Assembly: GCA_012032075.1 (NCBI GenBank)
Contig: JAAURU010000241.1
Location: 1 to 5,873 of the forward strand
DNA: 5,873 nt
From: Flavobacterium sp.
GTDB taxonomy: Bacteria > Bacteroidota > Bacteroidia > Flavobacteriales > Flavobacteriaceae
Direction: 5' to 3'
Part shown: piece by piece, positions 1 to 5,873 of the stretch
Layout of the letters: each line of letters begins with the position of its first letter
How positions within the stretch are numbered: the first letter of the stretch is position 1
Notes under the pieces: generated by a model
What the model was told of the DNA's origin: nothing
What the model saw: only the letters and a program-made list of their open reading frames with translations
Databases searched by the model: none
Position numbers and translations under genes: made by a program

Positions 1-129
1 ATTTGTTAAATTGTATGAAAATAATTTTTCTTCAACTTCTTTATAACATCTTTCTTGATAGGAACAATAATATTCCATTTTTGAACGAATCTCTTGTAAG
101 GATAGGCTTACGTTTGTTTTTTTATGCAA
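1..129 (-). CDS. recX: RecX family regulatory protein, N-terminal part (runs off the left edge)
   Basis: RecX proteins bind RecA filaments in the cytoplasm and modulate recombination and SOS activity. Reading the minus strand leftward from 129 gives an open frame to position 1, ending in ...EEKLFSYNLTN. Its core, KMEYYCSYQERCYKEVEEKL, is what I recognise as the first helical repeat of Bacteroidota RecX proteins (aromatic-C-x-YQER-C/S-x-x-EV-x-x-KL). The only in-frame ATG is at 78-76. Starting there would remove the upstream helix residues SLQEIRSK, which fit the family, so I prefer the TTG at 129-127. An in-frame TAA at 153-151 closes the frame just upstream. Seven A bases (minus strand, 123-117) directly after the start make the exact N-terminus sensitive to a base-calling error. 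Only about 43 residues are visible, well short of a full RecX. The identification rests on remembered family sequence, not on a search. Confidence 0.78.
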   Translation of the reverse strand, partial: MHKKTNVSLSLQEIRSKMEYYCSYQERCYKEVEEKLFSYNLTN

Positions 130-161
130 ATAGTTAACTATATGATAAAGTTAATTTTCAA

Positions 162-169
162 CAAAAATA
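162..169 (-). promoter_or_regulatory. Candidate Bacteroidota -7 box for recX
   Basis: The minus strand reads TATTTTTG, an exact match to the Bacteroidota -7 consensus TAnnTTTG. It lies 32 bases upstream of the proposed TTG start at 129. No TTG is found at the usual -33 distance, so the promoter would be weak or poorly conserved. Such boxes occur by chance at a modest rate in AT-rich DNA. Confidence 0.4.
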
Positions 170-181
170 AAAATAATAGAA

Positions 182-201
182 TAGATTTGTATAAATTTAT
201 A
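182..201 (+). promoter_or_regulatory. Candidate -7 promoter box plus 12-bp palindrome before the large T9SS gene
   Basis: Positions 182-189 read TAGATTTG, an exact TAnnTTTG match. It is followed directly by the perfect 12-base palindrome TATAAATTTATA (190-201), which would sit on the transcription start. The ATG at 239 is 49 bases beyond the box, a plausible leader length. No -33 TTG is seen at a suitable distance. The 37 bases before the ATG hold a short hairpin (ATTTTA-tct-TAAAAT, 215-229) and no Shine-Dalgarno sequence, which is usual for this phylum. The palindrome could be an operator or simply chance in A/T-only sequence. Confidence 0.45.
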
Positions 202-238
202 TTGTTTTAAATACATTTTATCTTAAAATCTATTAACC

Positions 239-1936
239 ATGAAGCTAAGATTTTTATTTGTAACCATTTTTGTGGTTGCATTTTCTTATAGTCAATCTAT
301 TTTTGTTAACCCAATTACAGGAACAAATCCAAATACTTCAAATCCATATACTATTGGACAAACTATAAATAGTAATATTACAGTATCTGGAATAGGAAGA
401 GGTTCAGGAATTGCAGGTTCAAATGCAAATGATAGATATAATGCTAATAATTGGAATTCTGTTGGTTTTAATAATTTAAAATATTTTGAATTTACGCTTA
501 CGCCTAATGCTGGATATGAGATTAACTTTGTAAGTTTTGCTTACAATGGTCAGGCATCTGGAACAGGACCAACTAATTTTGCTTTTCGATCTAGTTTAGA
601 TGGTTTTACTGCTAATATTGGTACACCTAATGCTGGTGGTACAACTATCAATTTAGCAGCGGGTTCATATCAAAATATAACATCATCAATTACATTTAGA
701 TTTTATGGTTGGGGTGCATCTGCTGCAGGAGGTACATTTAGTATTAATGATTTCATTTTTAATGGAACAGTTGTTTTGAGTTGTACACCACCAGCAAATC
801 CATCTGGAACAATTACAGTTACTCCTAGTTGTGGTTCTTCGAGTTTAGCTTATTCTTTGCCAAGTGCAAACACATATTGGCAAACTTCTCCAACGGGTAC
901 TTTAACAACTTTTCCTACAACTAGTCCTTATGTTGTTTCTTCAAACGGGACATATTATGTAAGAAACTTTAATGGCACTTGTTGGTCAACAGGAACAGTT
1001 TCACAAACTGTAACTATTGTAAATCCTGTAATTATAACTACACAACCAGCAAATCAGGCTGTAATAGCTGGGTCAACAGCTACTTTTAATGTGCTTGCAA
1101 CAAATGCTGTTTCTTATCAATGGCAAGTTTCAACAAATAGTGGAACTTCTTGGTCTAATATTGGAACAAATACAAATAGCTACACTACACCAGCCACTAC
1201 ATTAGCAATGAATGGGTATCTATATCGTGTAATTATTACTGGAACAGCACCTTGTCCATCAGTGACTTCCGCAATAAGAACACTAACAGTAACTTCTGGT
1301 CCTTGTTTAAGTGAAAGTTTTTCAGCTGTAACTTTTCCTCCTACGGGTTGGTTACAAACATCTGTTTCAAGAAGTACAACAGCTACAGATTATAACACTG
1401 GACCAGCTGCTGCAACTTTTGGAGCGAATAATGGAGAATTGACTACTGCAATGGTGTCTAATCCAACAGAATTAAGGTTCTTTTTAGGTCGTACTACAAA
1501 TACAACCGATAAAACATTAACGGTTGAGGTTTCAACAACATCTCAAGCAAGTGGATTTACAACCGTTGCTACTTATGATCATTCAAATGTTCCTTCTGGT
1601 TCATATAACCAATACACTATAAATTTATCTTCTTACACTAGTAATTCGTCAGTTTGGATACGATTTGTAAAAACCGCTTCAACTACATCACCATGGAGGT
1701 TAGATGATATTAATGTTTATTGTGGAATACCTTGTACTTCAGCGGTAATATCATCAATTACTCCAAGCAATGGTCCTGTAGGAACTCAAGTTACAATAAC
1801 AGCATCTTCTGGAAATTTAACTTCTGCCACAGCAACATTTAATGGAATTTCAGCAACTGTTGTTTCAAGTTCTACATCTCAATTAATTGTTGTTGTTCCA
1901 ATGGTGCGACTACTGCATCAGGAAATTTGGTTATAA
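239..1936 (+). CDS. Large secreted multidomain protein, N-terminal piece (signal peptide, Ig-like and TIG domains), cut short by a frameshift
   Basis: This encodes the first part of a secreted, probably T9SS-exported surface or extracellular protein; its ligand or substrate is unknown. The ATG at 239 starts a clear Sec signal peptide: MKLR, then a hydrophobic core, with likely cleavage near SYS|Q at residues 18-19. Residues about 20-178 form an all-beta domain of the kind with an RYN...NNWNS motif and a KYFEFTLTPNAGYEI segment, common at the N-terminus of flavobacterial secreted proteins. Residues about 183-262 and 263-353 are Ig-like (the second has SYQWQVSTNSGTSW). Residues about 354-496 resemble a MAM or cleaved-adhesin type jelly roll ending WRLDDINVYCG. 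From 502 a TIG/IPT domain begins (ISSITPSNGPVGTQVTI). After Pro554 (codon 1898-1900) the frame gives 11 unrelated residues, MVRLLHQEIWL, then TAA. The TIG domain continues in the frame starting at 1900, so this is one gene broken by a single missing base. Confidence 0.85.
   Translation: MKLRFLFVTIFVVAFSYSQSIFVNPITGTNPNTSNPYTIGQTINSNITVSGIGRGSGIAGSNANDRYNANNWNSVGFNNLKYFEFTLTPNAGYEINFVSFAYNGQASGTGPTNFAFRSSLDGFTANIGTPNAGGTTINLAAGSYQNITSSITFRFYGWGASAAGGTFSINDFIFNGTVVLSCTPPANPSGTITVTPSCGSSSLAYSLPSANTYWQTSPTGTLTTFPTTSPYVVSSNGTYYVRNFNGTCWSTGTVSQTVTIVNPVIITTQPANQAVIAGSTATFNVLATNAVSYQWQVSTNSGTSWSNIGTNTNSYTTPATTLAMNGYLYRVIITGTAPCPSVTSAIRTLTVTSGPCLSESFSAVTFPPTGWLQTSVSRSTTATDYNTGPAAATFGANNGELTTAMVSNPTELRFFLGRTTNTTDKTLTVEVSTTSQASGFTTVATYDHSNVPSGSYNQYTINLSSYTSNSSVWIRFVKTASTTSPWRLDDINVYCGIPCTSAVISSITPSNGPVGTQVTITASSGNLTSATATFNGISATVVSSSTSQLIVVVPMVRLLHQEIWL
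1898..1903 (+). other. Frameshift site (one base missing) inside the TIG domain
   Basis: The observed sequence is gtt-gtt-cca-atg-gtg-cga. Adding one A (cca-aat-ggt-gcg-act-act) gives VVPNGATTASGNLVITD, which completes the TIG domain sensibly. The join is between Pro554 and Asn, so it can be placed within one codon. There is no long homopolymer and no canonical slippery heptamer here. Confidence 0.85.
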
Positions 1937-4413
1937 CTGATGGCCAACCTTGTACAGTAGCAGCAACTTTTACAGTAAATAAGAAAACAGGGAGTTGTGG
2001 TAATTTGTCCGATTTAATCATGTCTGAAATATATGATAATCCTTCAGGAAGTTTAGGATATATTGAAGTTTTTAATGGAACTGGAGCCACAATTGATTTA
2101 AGTACTTATTACATTAGAAGATATGGTGATAATGCTGATTTTATTGCCAATAACTTTACCGATTTTACTTTTTCACCAGGTGTTACTTCGATAGCTAATG
2201 GAGCAGTTATTTATGGAAGAATAAGTACTGATGCAAACATCACAACACCAAGCTTTGATTATGGTAATAGTTCAGGAATTAATGGAAATGATATACTTCA
2301 TTTATATAATGGAAGTACATTAATAGATGTATATATTGTTCCTAACAACACTTCTGGATATACTGCTTTAAGAAATACTACAACTTCAGGTCCTAATGCA
2401 ATAAGCAACCCCTCAGATTGGACACATACAAATACTGCTAGTATAGCTAATCTTGGTTCATTTTCTTTTGTTCCATCTGGAGCAACTCCATCAATAGTAA
2501 CAAATCCAGTTTCGGTTTCAAGTTGTTCTAATAGTGTAACTTTTTCAGTTGCTGCAACACCCTTTGGTATAGGTGTTTTAACTTATCAATGGTATTATAA
2601 TAATGGAACTACTTCTGGATGGACATTGGTAAACACAACATCGTTTCCAAGTGTTTCAACTTCAGGATTTACAACTAATACATTAAATTTATCAGGAGGA
2701 ATAAGTAATATAAATGGATATCAATTTTATTGTTTAGTTATTCAAGATGGAATATGTTCTGTTTATTCAAATGCGGCTCAACTAAAAATTGATAGTACTA
2801 CATGGAATGGAACTTCTTGGTCTAGTGGTTTGCCAAGTTTAACAACATTGGCTATAATTAATGGAAATTATAATACTTCTCTAAACGGAAGTTTTGAATG
2901 TTGTAGCTTAATAGTTAATACAGGTTTTATATTAAATATTCAAGCTAATAATTTTGTTTTAATAGAGAATAATCTTACGGTTAATGGAACTTTAAATGTA
3001 TTGGACGATGGTTCATTAATTCAAGTAAATAATGATGGAGTAAATACTGGGAATATTATTTATGAGAGAGCTACAACAGGTAATAGTTTAGATTATGTTT
3101 ATTGGTCTTCACCTGTAGGCACTCATGTTTTAGGCACTTCAAATTATTATTACAGATGGAATCCAATTATAGCAAATACAAATGGAGGCATTGGGAACTG
3201 GATTAATGCTTCTGGAGCAACGATGAATATTGGTCAAGGTTATATTTTAAGAGATGTATTTGCTATTAATTTTAATGGTGTTCCAAATAATGGAATTCTA
3301 AATGTACCTGTTTCAAGAGGTAATTATACTGGTGCAGCTTATTTAGGAACAAATGGAGTTACTATAACTAATTTGAATGACAATTTGAATTTGATAGGTA
3401 ATCCATATCCTTCTGCTGTAAACACATTGACATTCTTAACAGCAAATACTAATATTGAAGGAGCAGTTAGGATATGGACTCATGGAACTTCTCCATCTTC
3501 TACTATTTCAAATCCTTTCTACGGTAGTTATCAACAAAACTACAGTAGTAATGATTATATTATTTACAATGGTACTGGAACTACAAGTGGACCAACTGGT
3601 TTCAGTGGGAATATTGCTGGTGGACAAGGATTTTTTGTTATAATGAATGATGGGACTGCTACTACTCAAAATGTGGTTTTTAATAATTCTATGAGAGACA
3701 AAACTTATGGAAATAATGAGTTTTATAGAAGTAGTACTTTAAATAATGAAGATAAAAGTAGAATTTGGTTAAATTTTAATTCATCTAATGAATCTTCTAA
3801 AACTTTAATTGGTTATATTGTTGGAGCAACAATGGATAAAGATAGATTATATGATGCAGTTTTATTAGAGTCTTCCTCTTCTTCTATTTATTCATTAATA
3901 GATTCAAAGAAAATGGTAATTCAAGGAAGATTTCCTTTTAATGATAGTGATAAGGTGCCATTTGGAGTAAAAATTACTCAAGTTGGTAATAATTCTATTG
4001 GTATAGATGCTGTTGATGGTATTTTTGAAAATCAGAATATTTATTTAGAAGATTTATATCTTAATATAGTTCATAATATAAAACAATCACCCTACAGTTT
4101 TACTTCTCAAATAGGAGTGTTTAATGATAGATTTGAAGTGGTTTATAGAAATGGCACTTTATCTAATTTAAGTTTTACAAATGAAAATACAGTTTTTGTA
4201 CATACAAATGAGAATACTATTTCTGTTAAATCATCTGAAGAAACAATAAAATCAATTACTGTTTTTGATGTTCTTGGTAGAAATTTGATAAACCAAGCAA
4301 GTGTAAATGAAAAAACGTATTCAATTAATTCTATTCAGCCAAATAATCAAGCATTATTTGTAAAAATAATTTTAAATAATGGACAAAGTGTTAATAAGAA
4401 AATCATTTTTTAG
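1900..4413 (+). CDS. Large secreted multidomain protein, C-terminal piece: lamin-tail domain, Ig-like domain and type C T9SS sorting region
   Basis: This is the continuation of the gene that starts at 239. It has no credible start of its own: coding sense resumes at 1900, while TTG 1927 and ATG 2020 are only internal codons. Residue numbers here count from TTG 1927; add 563 for the joined protein. Residues 1-17 finish the TIG domain. About 28-181 are a lamin-tail domain (LIMSEIYDNPSGSLGYIEVFN, then NDILHLYNG and a DW near its end). About 187-288 are Ig-like (YQWYYNNG). At 292-302 the TWNGTSWSSGLP motif opens a region common in flavobacterial T9SS cargo, with YWSSPVG (392), GQGYILRD (436), LIGNPYPSA (489) and GGQGFFVI (565). 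About 596-740 match the long conserved part of the ChiA-like type C T9SS sorting region (SRIWLNF, TLIGYIVGATMDKDRLYDA, FNDRFEVVY). About 757-828 form the terminal beta domain, with ITVFDVLGRNL and a final NKKIIF. Such C-termini direct outer-membrane translocation and then release or anchoring. A strong terminator follows 26 bases after the stop codon. Confidence 0.85.
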   Translation, partial: NGATTASGNLVITDGQPCTVAATFTVNKKTGSCGNLSDLIMSEIYDNPSGSLGYIEVFNGTGATIDLSTYYIRRYGDNADFIANNFTDFTFSPGVTSIANGAVIYGRISTDANITTPSFDYGNSSGINGNDILHLYNGSTLIDVYIVPNNTSGYTALRNTTTSGPNAISNPSDWTHTNTASIANLGSFSFVPSGATPSIVTNPVSVSSCSNSVTFSVAATPFGIGVLTYQWYYNNGTTSGWTLVNTTSFPSVSTSGFTTNTLNLSGGISNINGYQFYCLVIQDGICSVYSNAAQLKIDSTTWNGTSWSSGLPSLTTLAIINGNYNTSLNGSFECCSLIVNTGFILNIQANNFVLIENNLTVNGTLNVLDDGSLIQVNNDGVNTGNIIYERATTGNSLDYVYWSSPVGTHVLGTSNYYYRWNPIIANTNGGIGNWINASGATMNIGQGYILRDVFAINFNGVPNNGILNVPVSRGNYTGAAYLGTNGVTITNLNDNLNLIGNPYPSAVNTLTFLTANTNIEGAVRIWTHGTSPSSTISNPFYGSYQQNYSSNDYIIYNGTGTTSGPTGFSGNIAGGQGFFVIMNDGTATTQNVVFNNSMRDKTYGNNEFYRSSTLNNEDKSRIWLNFNSSNESSKTLIGYIVGATMDKDRLYDAVLLESSSSSIYSLIDSKKMVIQGRFPFNDSDKVPFGVKITQVGNNSIGIDAVDGIFENQNIYLEDLYLNIVHNIKQSPYSFTSQIGVFNDRFEVVYRNGTLSNLSFTNENTVFVHTNENTISVKSSEETIKSITVFDVLGRNLINQASVNEKTYSINSIQPNNQALFVKIILNNGQSVNKKIIF

Positions 4414-4438
4414 AAAATGAAACACTAAATATCTATTT

Positions 4439-4469
4439 TAAACCCAGCTAATTTGCTGGGTTTATTTTT
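4439..4469 (+). terminator. Intrinsic terminator after the large T9SS gene
   Basis: A perfect 10-bp stem, TAAACCCAGC (4439-4448) with GCTGGGTTTA (4455-4464), encloses the six-base loop TAATTT and is followed by five T bases (4465-4469). It begins 26 bases after the TAG at 4411-4413. It should end the upstream transcript and separate it from the gene at 4553. Confidence 0.92.
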
Positions 4470-4499
4470 ATCCTGCAGTTTATCGACTTTTTTAACTTT

Positions 4500-4510
4500 T
4501 TATCGGATAA
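4500..4510. promoter_or_regulatory. Small palindrome TTATC-G-GATAA in the -33 region
   Basis: TTATC (4500-4504) and GATAA (4506-4510) are exact inverted copies around a single G. They lie about 15-25 bases upstream of the candidate -7 box at 4525, roughly where a -33 element would sit. TTTATCG also occurs as a direct repeat at 4479-4485 and 4499-4505, 20 bases apart. This could be a regulator site, but it is short and no regulator is identified. Confidence 0.25.
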
Positions 4511-4513
4511 CGC

Positions 4514-4547
4514 TAAATATTTTATATATTTGACTGTAAAATATTTA
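4514..4547 (+). promoter_or_regulatory. Promoter of the propeller gene: -7 box framed by an 11-bp inverted repeat
   Basis: Positions 4525-4532 read TATATTTG, an exact TAnnTTTG -7 box, 20 bases before the ATG at 4553. The box lies in the 12-base centre of a perfect inverted repeat: TAAATATTTTA (4514-4524) and TAAAATATTTA (4537-4547). No TTG at the usual -33 distance is seen. With the start point expected near 4538-4540, the leader would be only about 13-15 bases, and no Shine-Dalgarno sequence is present. The dyad consists only of A and T, so chance remains possible. Confidence 0.45.
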
Positions 4548-4552
4548 TAAAT

Positions 4553-5857
4553 ATGAACAGAAAATTACTCAGACTAGTTTTTGCTACAGGAATTATTTTA
4601 ATATCAATTTCAGGCTTTTTGTTGATTAAGAAAAGCAATAATAATTGTGATAAAAAAGTTAATAATAAAAAAGTTTCATTGAAAGAAATAACTATTAAAA
4701 CATTCGAAAACAAAGTTATTACAGATGATAATGTGAAAATAAACAAGAAAGCTAAGCGCTCTCAATTTGAAGCAAACACGTTAAAAAATGAAGCAACAGA
4801 TTCAATCAAAAAATTAAGAATAAAATATGCTTCTTTTTTAAGAAATCACCCTTTTGCTAAAACAAAAATTTTGCCAAAAAGTGAAAGAAAAGCAATGGGA
4901 ATTCCTCCTAATGCCTATTATGAGCAAGAATGGCTATACAACTCAAATCCTAGTTTAGGAAGACCTGAACCTGAAGTGGTGCTTCAATTGCAAATGCAAC
5001 TAGATGAACAAGAAGGATTAAATAGAGTTCCAGGAGATGGTCTCGACAATCAATGGGTTGAAAGAGGCCCTAATAATGTAGGAGGGAGGACCAGAGTTTT
5101 AATGTTTGCCGCTGGGAGTACAAAAAAAGTATTTGCAGGTGGTGTAAGTGGTGGACTTTGGGTAAATAATGATATTACTTTAGCTTCTAGCGTTTGGCAA
5201 CAGGTTAATGGTGTACCTTCAAATTTAGCAGTTTCTTGTATGACAATTGATCCAAATAATTCAAATATCATGTACATTGGAACAGGAGAGGTCTATACAT
5301 GGGGTGCAGTAAATGGTAATGGAGTTTATAAATCTGTTGATGGAGGTCTAAACTGGATAAATATTTTTGGAGCAGCTACTAATGCAAATGTAGGGGATAA
5401 TATTACTTATATTCAAGATATTATTGCCTGGAATAATCCAAATACTAATCAAACAGAAATTTTCTTCGGATCTGATGCAATGGCTTATTATGATGCTGTT
5501 TCTCCAAATCCCGCATATGCTTGGTTAGGTCTTAATACTATTGGTTTATATAGAAGTACTGATGGATTGAGTTTTTCTAAATTAAACAATGTATCATTAT
5601 TAGATGTTAATGGAAGAAACTATGCTCCTAATACGTTTGATATAGGTGCAGATGGAAAGTTATGGATGGGTACAAAACGCAGTTATACTTATCCAATTAT
5701 TGGAGGAATGATTTTCTCAACAACAAATGGTTCTACATGGAATTTAGTAAGGAATTTTGGCACTAATGGAAGAGTAGAAGTAGTATGTTCTAAACAAAAT
5801 GCAAACAAAATTTATGTTTTTACTTCAGAATTATACTTCAGGATTAGCAGAAATTAA
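4553..5857 (+). CDS. Exported Asp-box (BNR/sortilin-like) beta-propeller protein, N-terminal part, ended by a probable frameshift
   Basis: I recognise this as a flavobacterial family of large exported proteins with Asp-box propeller repeats, often loosely annotated as glycosyl hydrolase or T9SS cargo. The actual substrate is unknown. The ATG at 4553 gives MNRKLLR and a hydrophobic stretch (about residues 8-25) without an obvious signal peptidase site, so this may be a signal peptide or an uncleaved anchor. Residues about 26-85 are Lys/Asn-rich. A conserved-looking segment follows: IPPNAYYEQEWLY, GRPEPEVVLQLQMQ, then WVERGPNNVGGRTR at 168-181 and GGVSGGLW at 196-203. Asp-box motifs occur at 261-268 (SVDGGLNW), 335-339 (STDGL, degenerate) and 389-396 (STTNGSTW). 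After Ser425 (codon 5825-5827) the frame yields ELYFRISRN and a TAA at 5855, while the family-like sequence continues in another frame. The stop is therefore probably not the native end; a complete propeller and a C-terminal sorting domain would be expected downstream. Confidence 0.8.
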   Translation: MNRKLLRLVFATGIILISISGFLLIKKSNNNCDKKVNNKKVSLKEITIKTFENKVITDDNVKINKKAKRSQFEANTLKNEATDSIKKLRIKYASFLRNHPFAKTKILPKSERKAMGIPPNAYYEQEWLYNSNPSLGRPEPEVVLQLQMQLDEQEGLNRVPGDGLDNQWVERGPNNVGGRTRVLMFAAGSTKKVFAGGVSGGLWVNNDITLASSVWQQVNGVPSNLAVSCMTIDPNNSNIMYIGTGEVYTWGAVNGNGVYKSVDGGLNWINIFGAATNANVGDNITYIQDIIAWNNPNTNQTEIFFGSDAMAYYDAVSPNPAYAWLGLNTIGLYRSTDGLSFSKLNNVSLLDVNGRNYAPNTFDIGADGKLWMGTKRSYTYPIIGGMIFSTTNGSTWNLVRNFGTNGRVEVVCSKQNANKIYVFTSELYFRISRN

Positions 5858-5873
5858 AACCACTACAGATGGC
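5829..5873 (+). CDS. Continuation of the propeller protein in a shifted frame (runs off the right edge)
   Basis: From 5829 this frame reads NYTSGLAEIKTTTDG and is open to the window end. Joined to the preceding YVFTS it gives a smooth propeller strand followed by the start of the next Asp-box (TTDG, with further G and W residues expected just beyond the edge). It has no start codon and belongs to the gene beginning at 4553. Removing one base, most simply the G at 5828, restores a single frame; loss of two bases would also fit. Confidence 0.75.

Noticed and set aside
109..116. TAcgTTTG, another exact -7 box match on the plus strand
   Set aside because: It lies inside the recX coding region, has no well-spaced -33 TTG, and is much further from the ATG at 239 than the box at 182.
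1885..1903. Programmed ribosomal -1 frameshift or phase variation joining the two halves of the large gene
   Set aside because: No X-XXY-YYZ slippery heptamer fits the join, no stem-loop was evident just downstream, and there is no long homopolymer or frame-altering repeat (GTT repeats keep frame). A simple base loss is more economical.
1872..2090. Minus-strand open frame of 72 codons across the frameshift region
   Set aside because: It lies opposite clear TIG and lamin-tail coding sequence, has no recognisable domain, and starts inside the plus-strand gene; a shadow frame.
3455..3643. Plus-strand open frame of 62 codons inside the large gene
   Set aside because: The other frame there encodes the continuous T9SS cargo region; this one is low-complexity, leucine-rich shadow translation.
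4522..4746. Minus-strand open frame encoding a hydrophobic 74-residue peptide
   Set aside because: The hydrophobic look comes from reading Lys/Asn-rich codons (AAA, AAT) of the propeller gene backwards; it also runs across that gene's promoter.
5050..5277. Minus-strand open frame of 75 codons
   Set aside because: It is antisense to the conserved WVERGPNNVGGRTR to Asp-box region and has no independent support.
1..5873. CRISPR array, insertion sequence, tRNA, rRNA or riboswitch
   Set aside because: No regularly spaced repeats, terminal inverted repeats with a transposase, tRNA cloverleaf or rRNA-like sequence were seen; both gaps between genes are under 140 bases and are explained by promoters and a terminator.

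Overview
The window is strongly AT-rich DNA that looks like a Flavobacterium-type member of the Bacteroidota. Three things suggest this: exact TAnnTTTG promoter boxes in place of an E. coli-type -10 element, no clear Shine-Dalgarno sequences, and large secreted proteins of the type IX secretion system (T9SS) kind, one ending in a Flavobacterium-style C-terminal sorting domain. No mobile element, CRISPR array, tRNA or rRNA is visible.

Layout, left to right. (1) Positions 1-129, minus strand: the first 43 codons of a RecX-type recombination regulator, running off the left edge. (2) Positions 130-238: a divergent intergenic region with one TAnnTTTG box on each strand. (3) Positions 239-4413, plus strand: a very large multidomain secreted protein, about 1,391 residues when reconstructed. 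It is split into two open frames by a one-base loss at about 1900. The N-terminal piece carries the signal peptide, Ig-like domains and a TIG domain. The C-terminal piece carries a lamin-tail domain, another Ig-like domain and a long type C T9SS sorting region. (4) Positions 4414-4552: a strong intrinsic terminator, then a promoter region with AT-rich dyads. (5) From 4553 to the right edge, plus strand: a second probably exported protein, with a membrane-spanning N-terminus and Asp-box (BNR/sortilin-like) beta-propeller repeats. Its frame is also broken, by what looks like one extra base at about 5828, and the coding sense continues in another frame to the end of the window.

The two large genes look like separate transcription units, because a terminator and a new promoter lie between them. 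Both seem to encode cell-surface or secreted proteins, and their substrates cannot be read from the sequence. RecX is an unrelated cytoplasmic DNA-repair regulator transcribed divergently. I found no convincing new biological system. The most useful observations are the RecX start, the two frame breaks in neighbouring large genes (sequencing error or gene decay), and the symmetric sequences at both plus-strand promoters.
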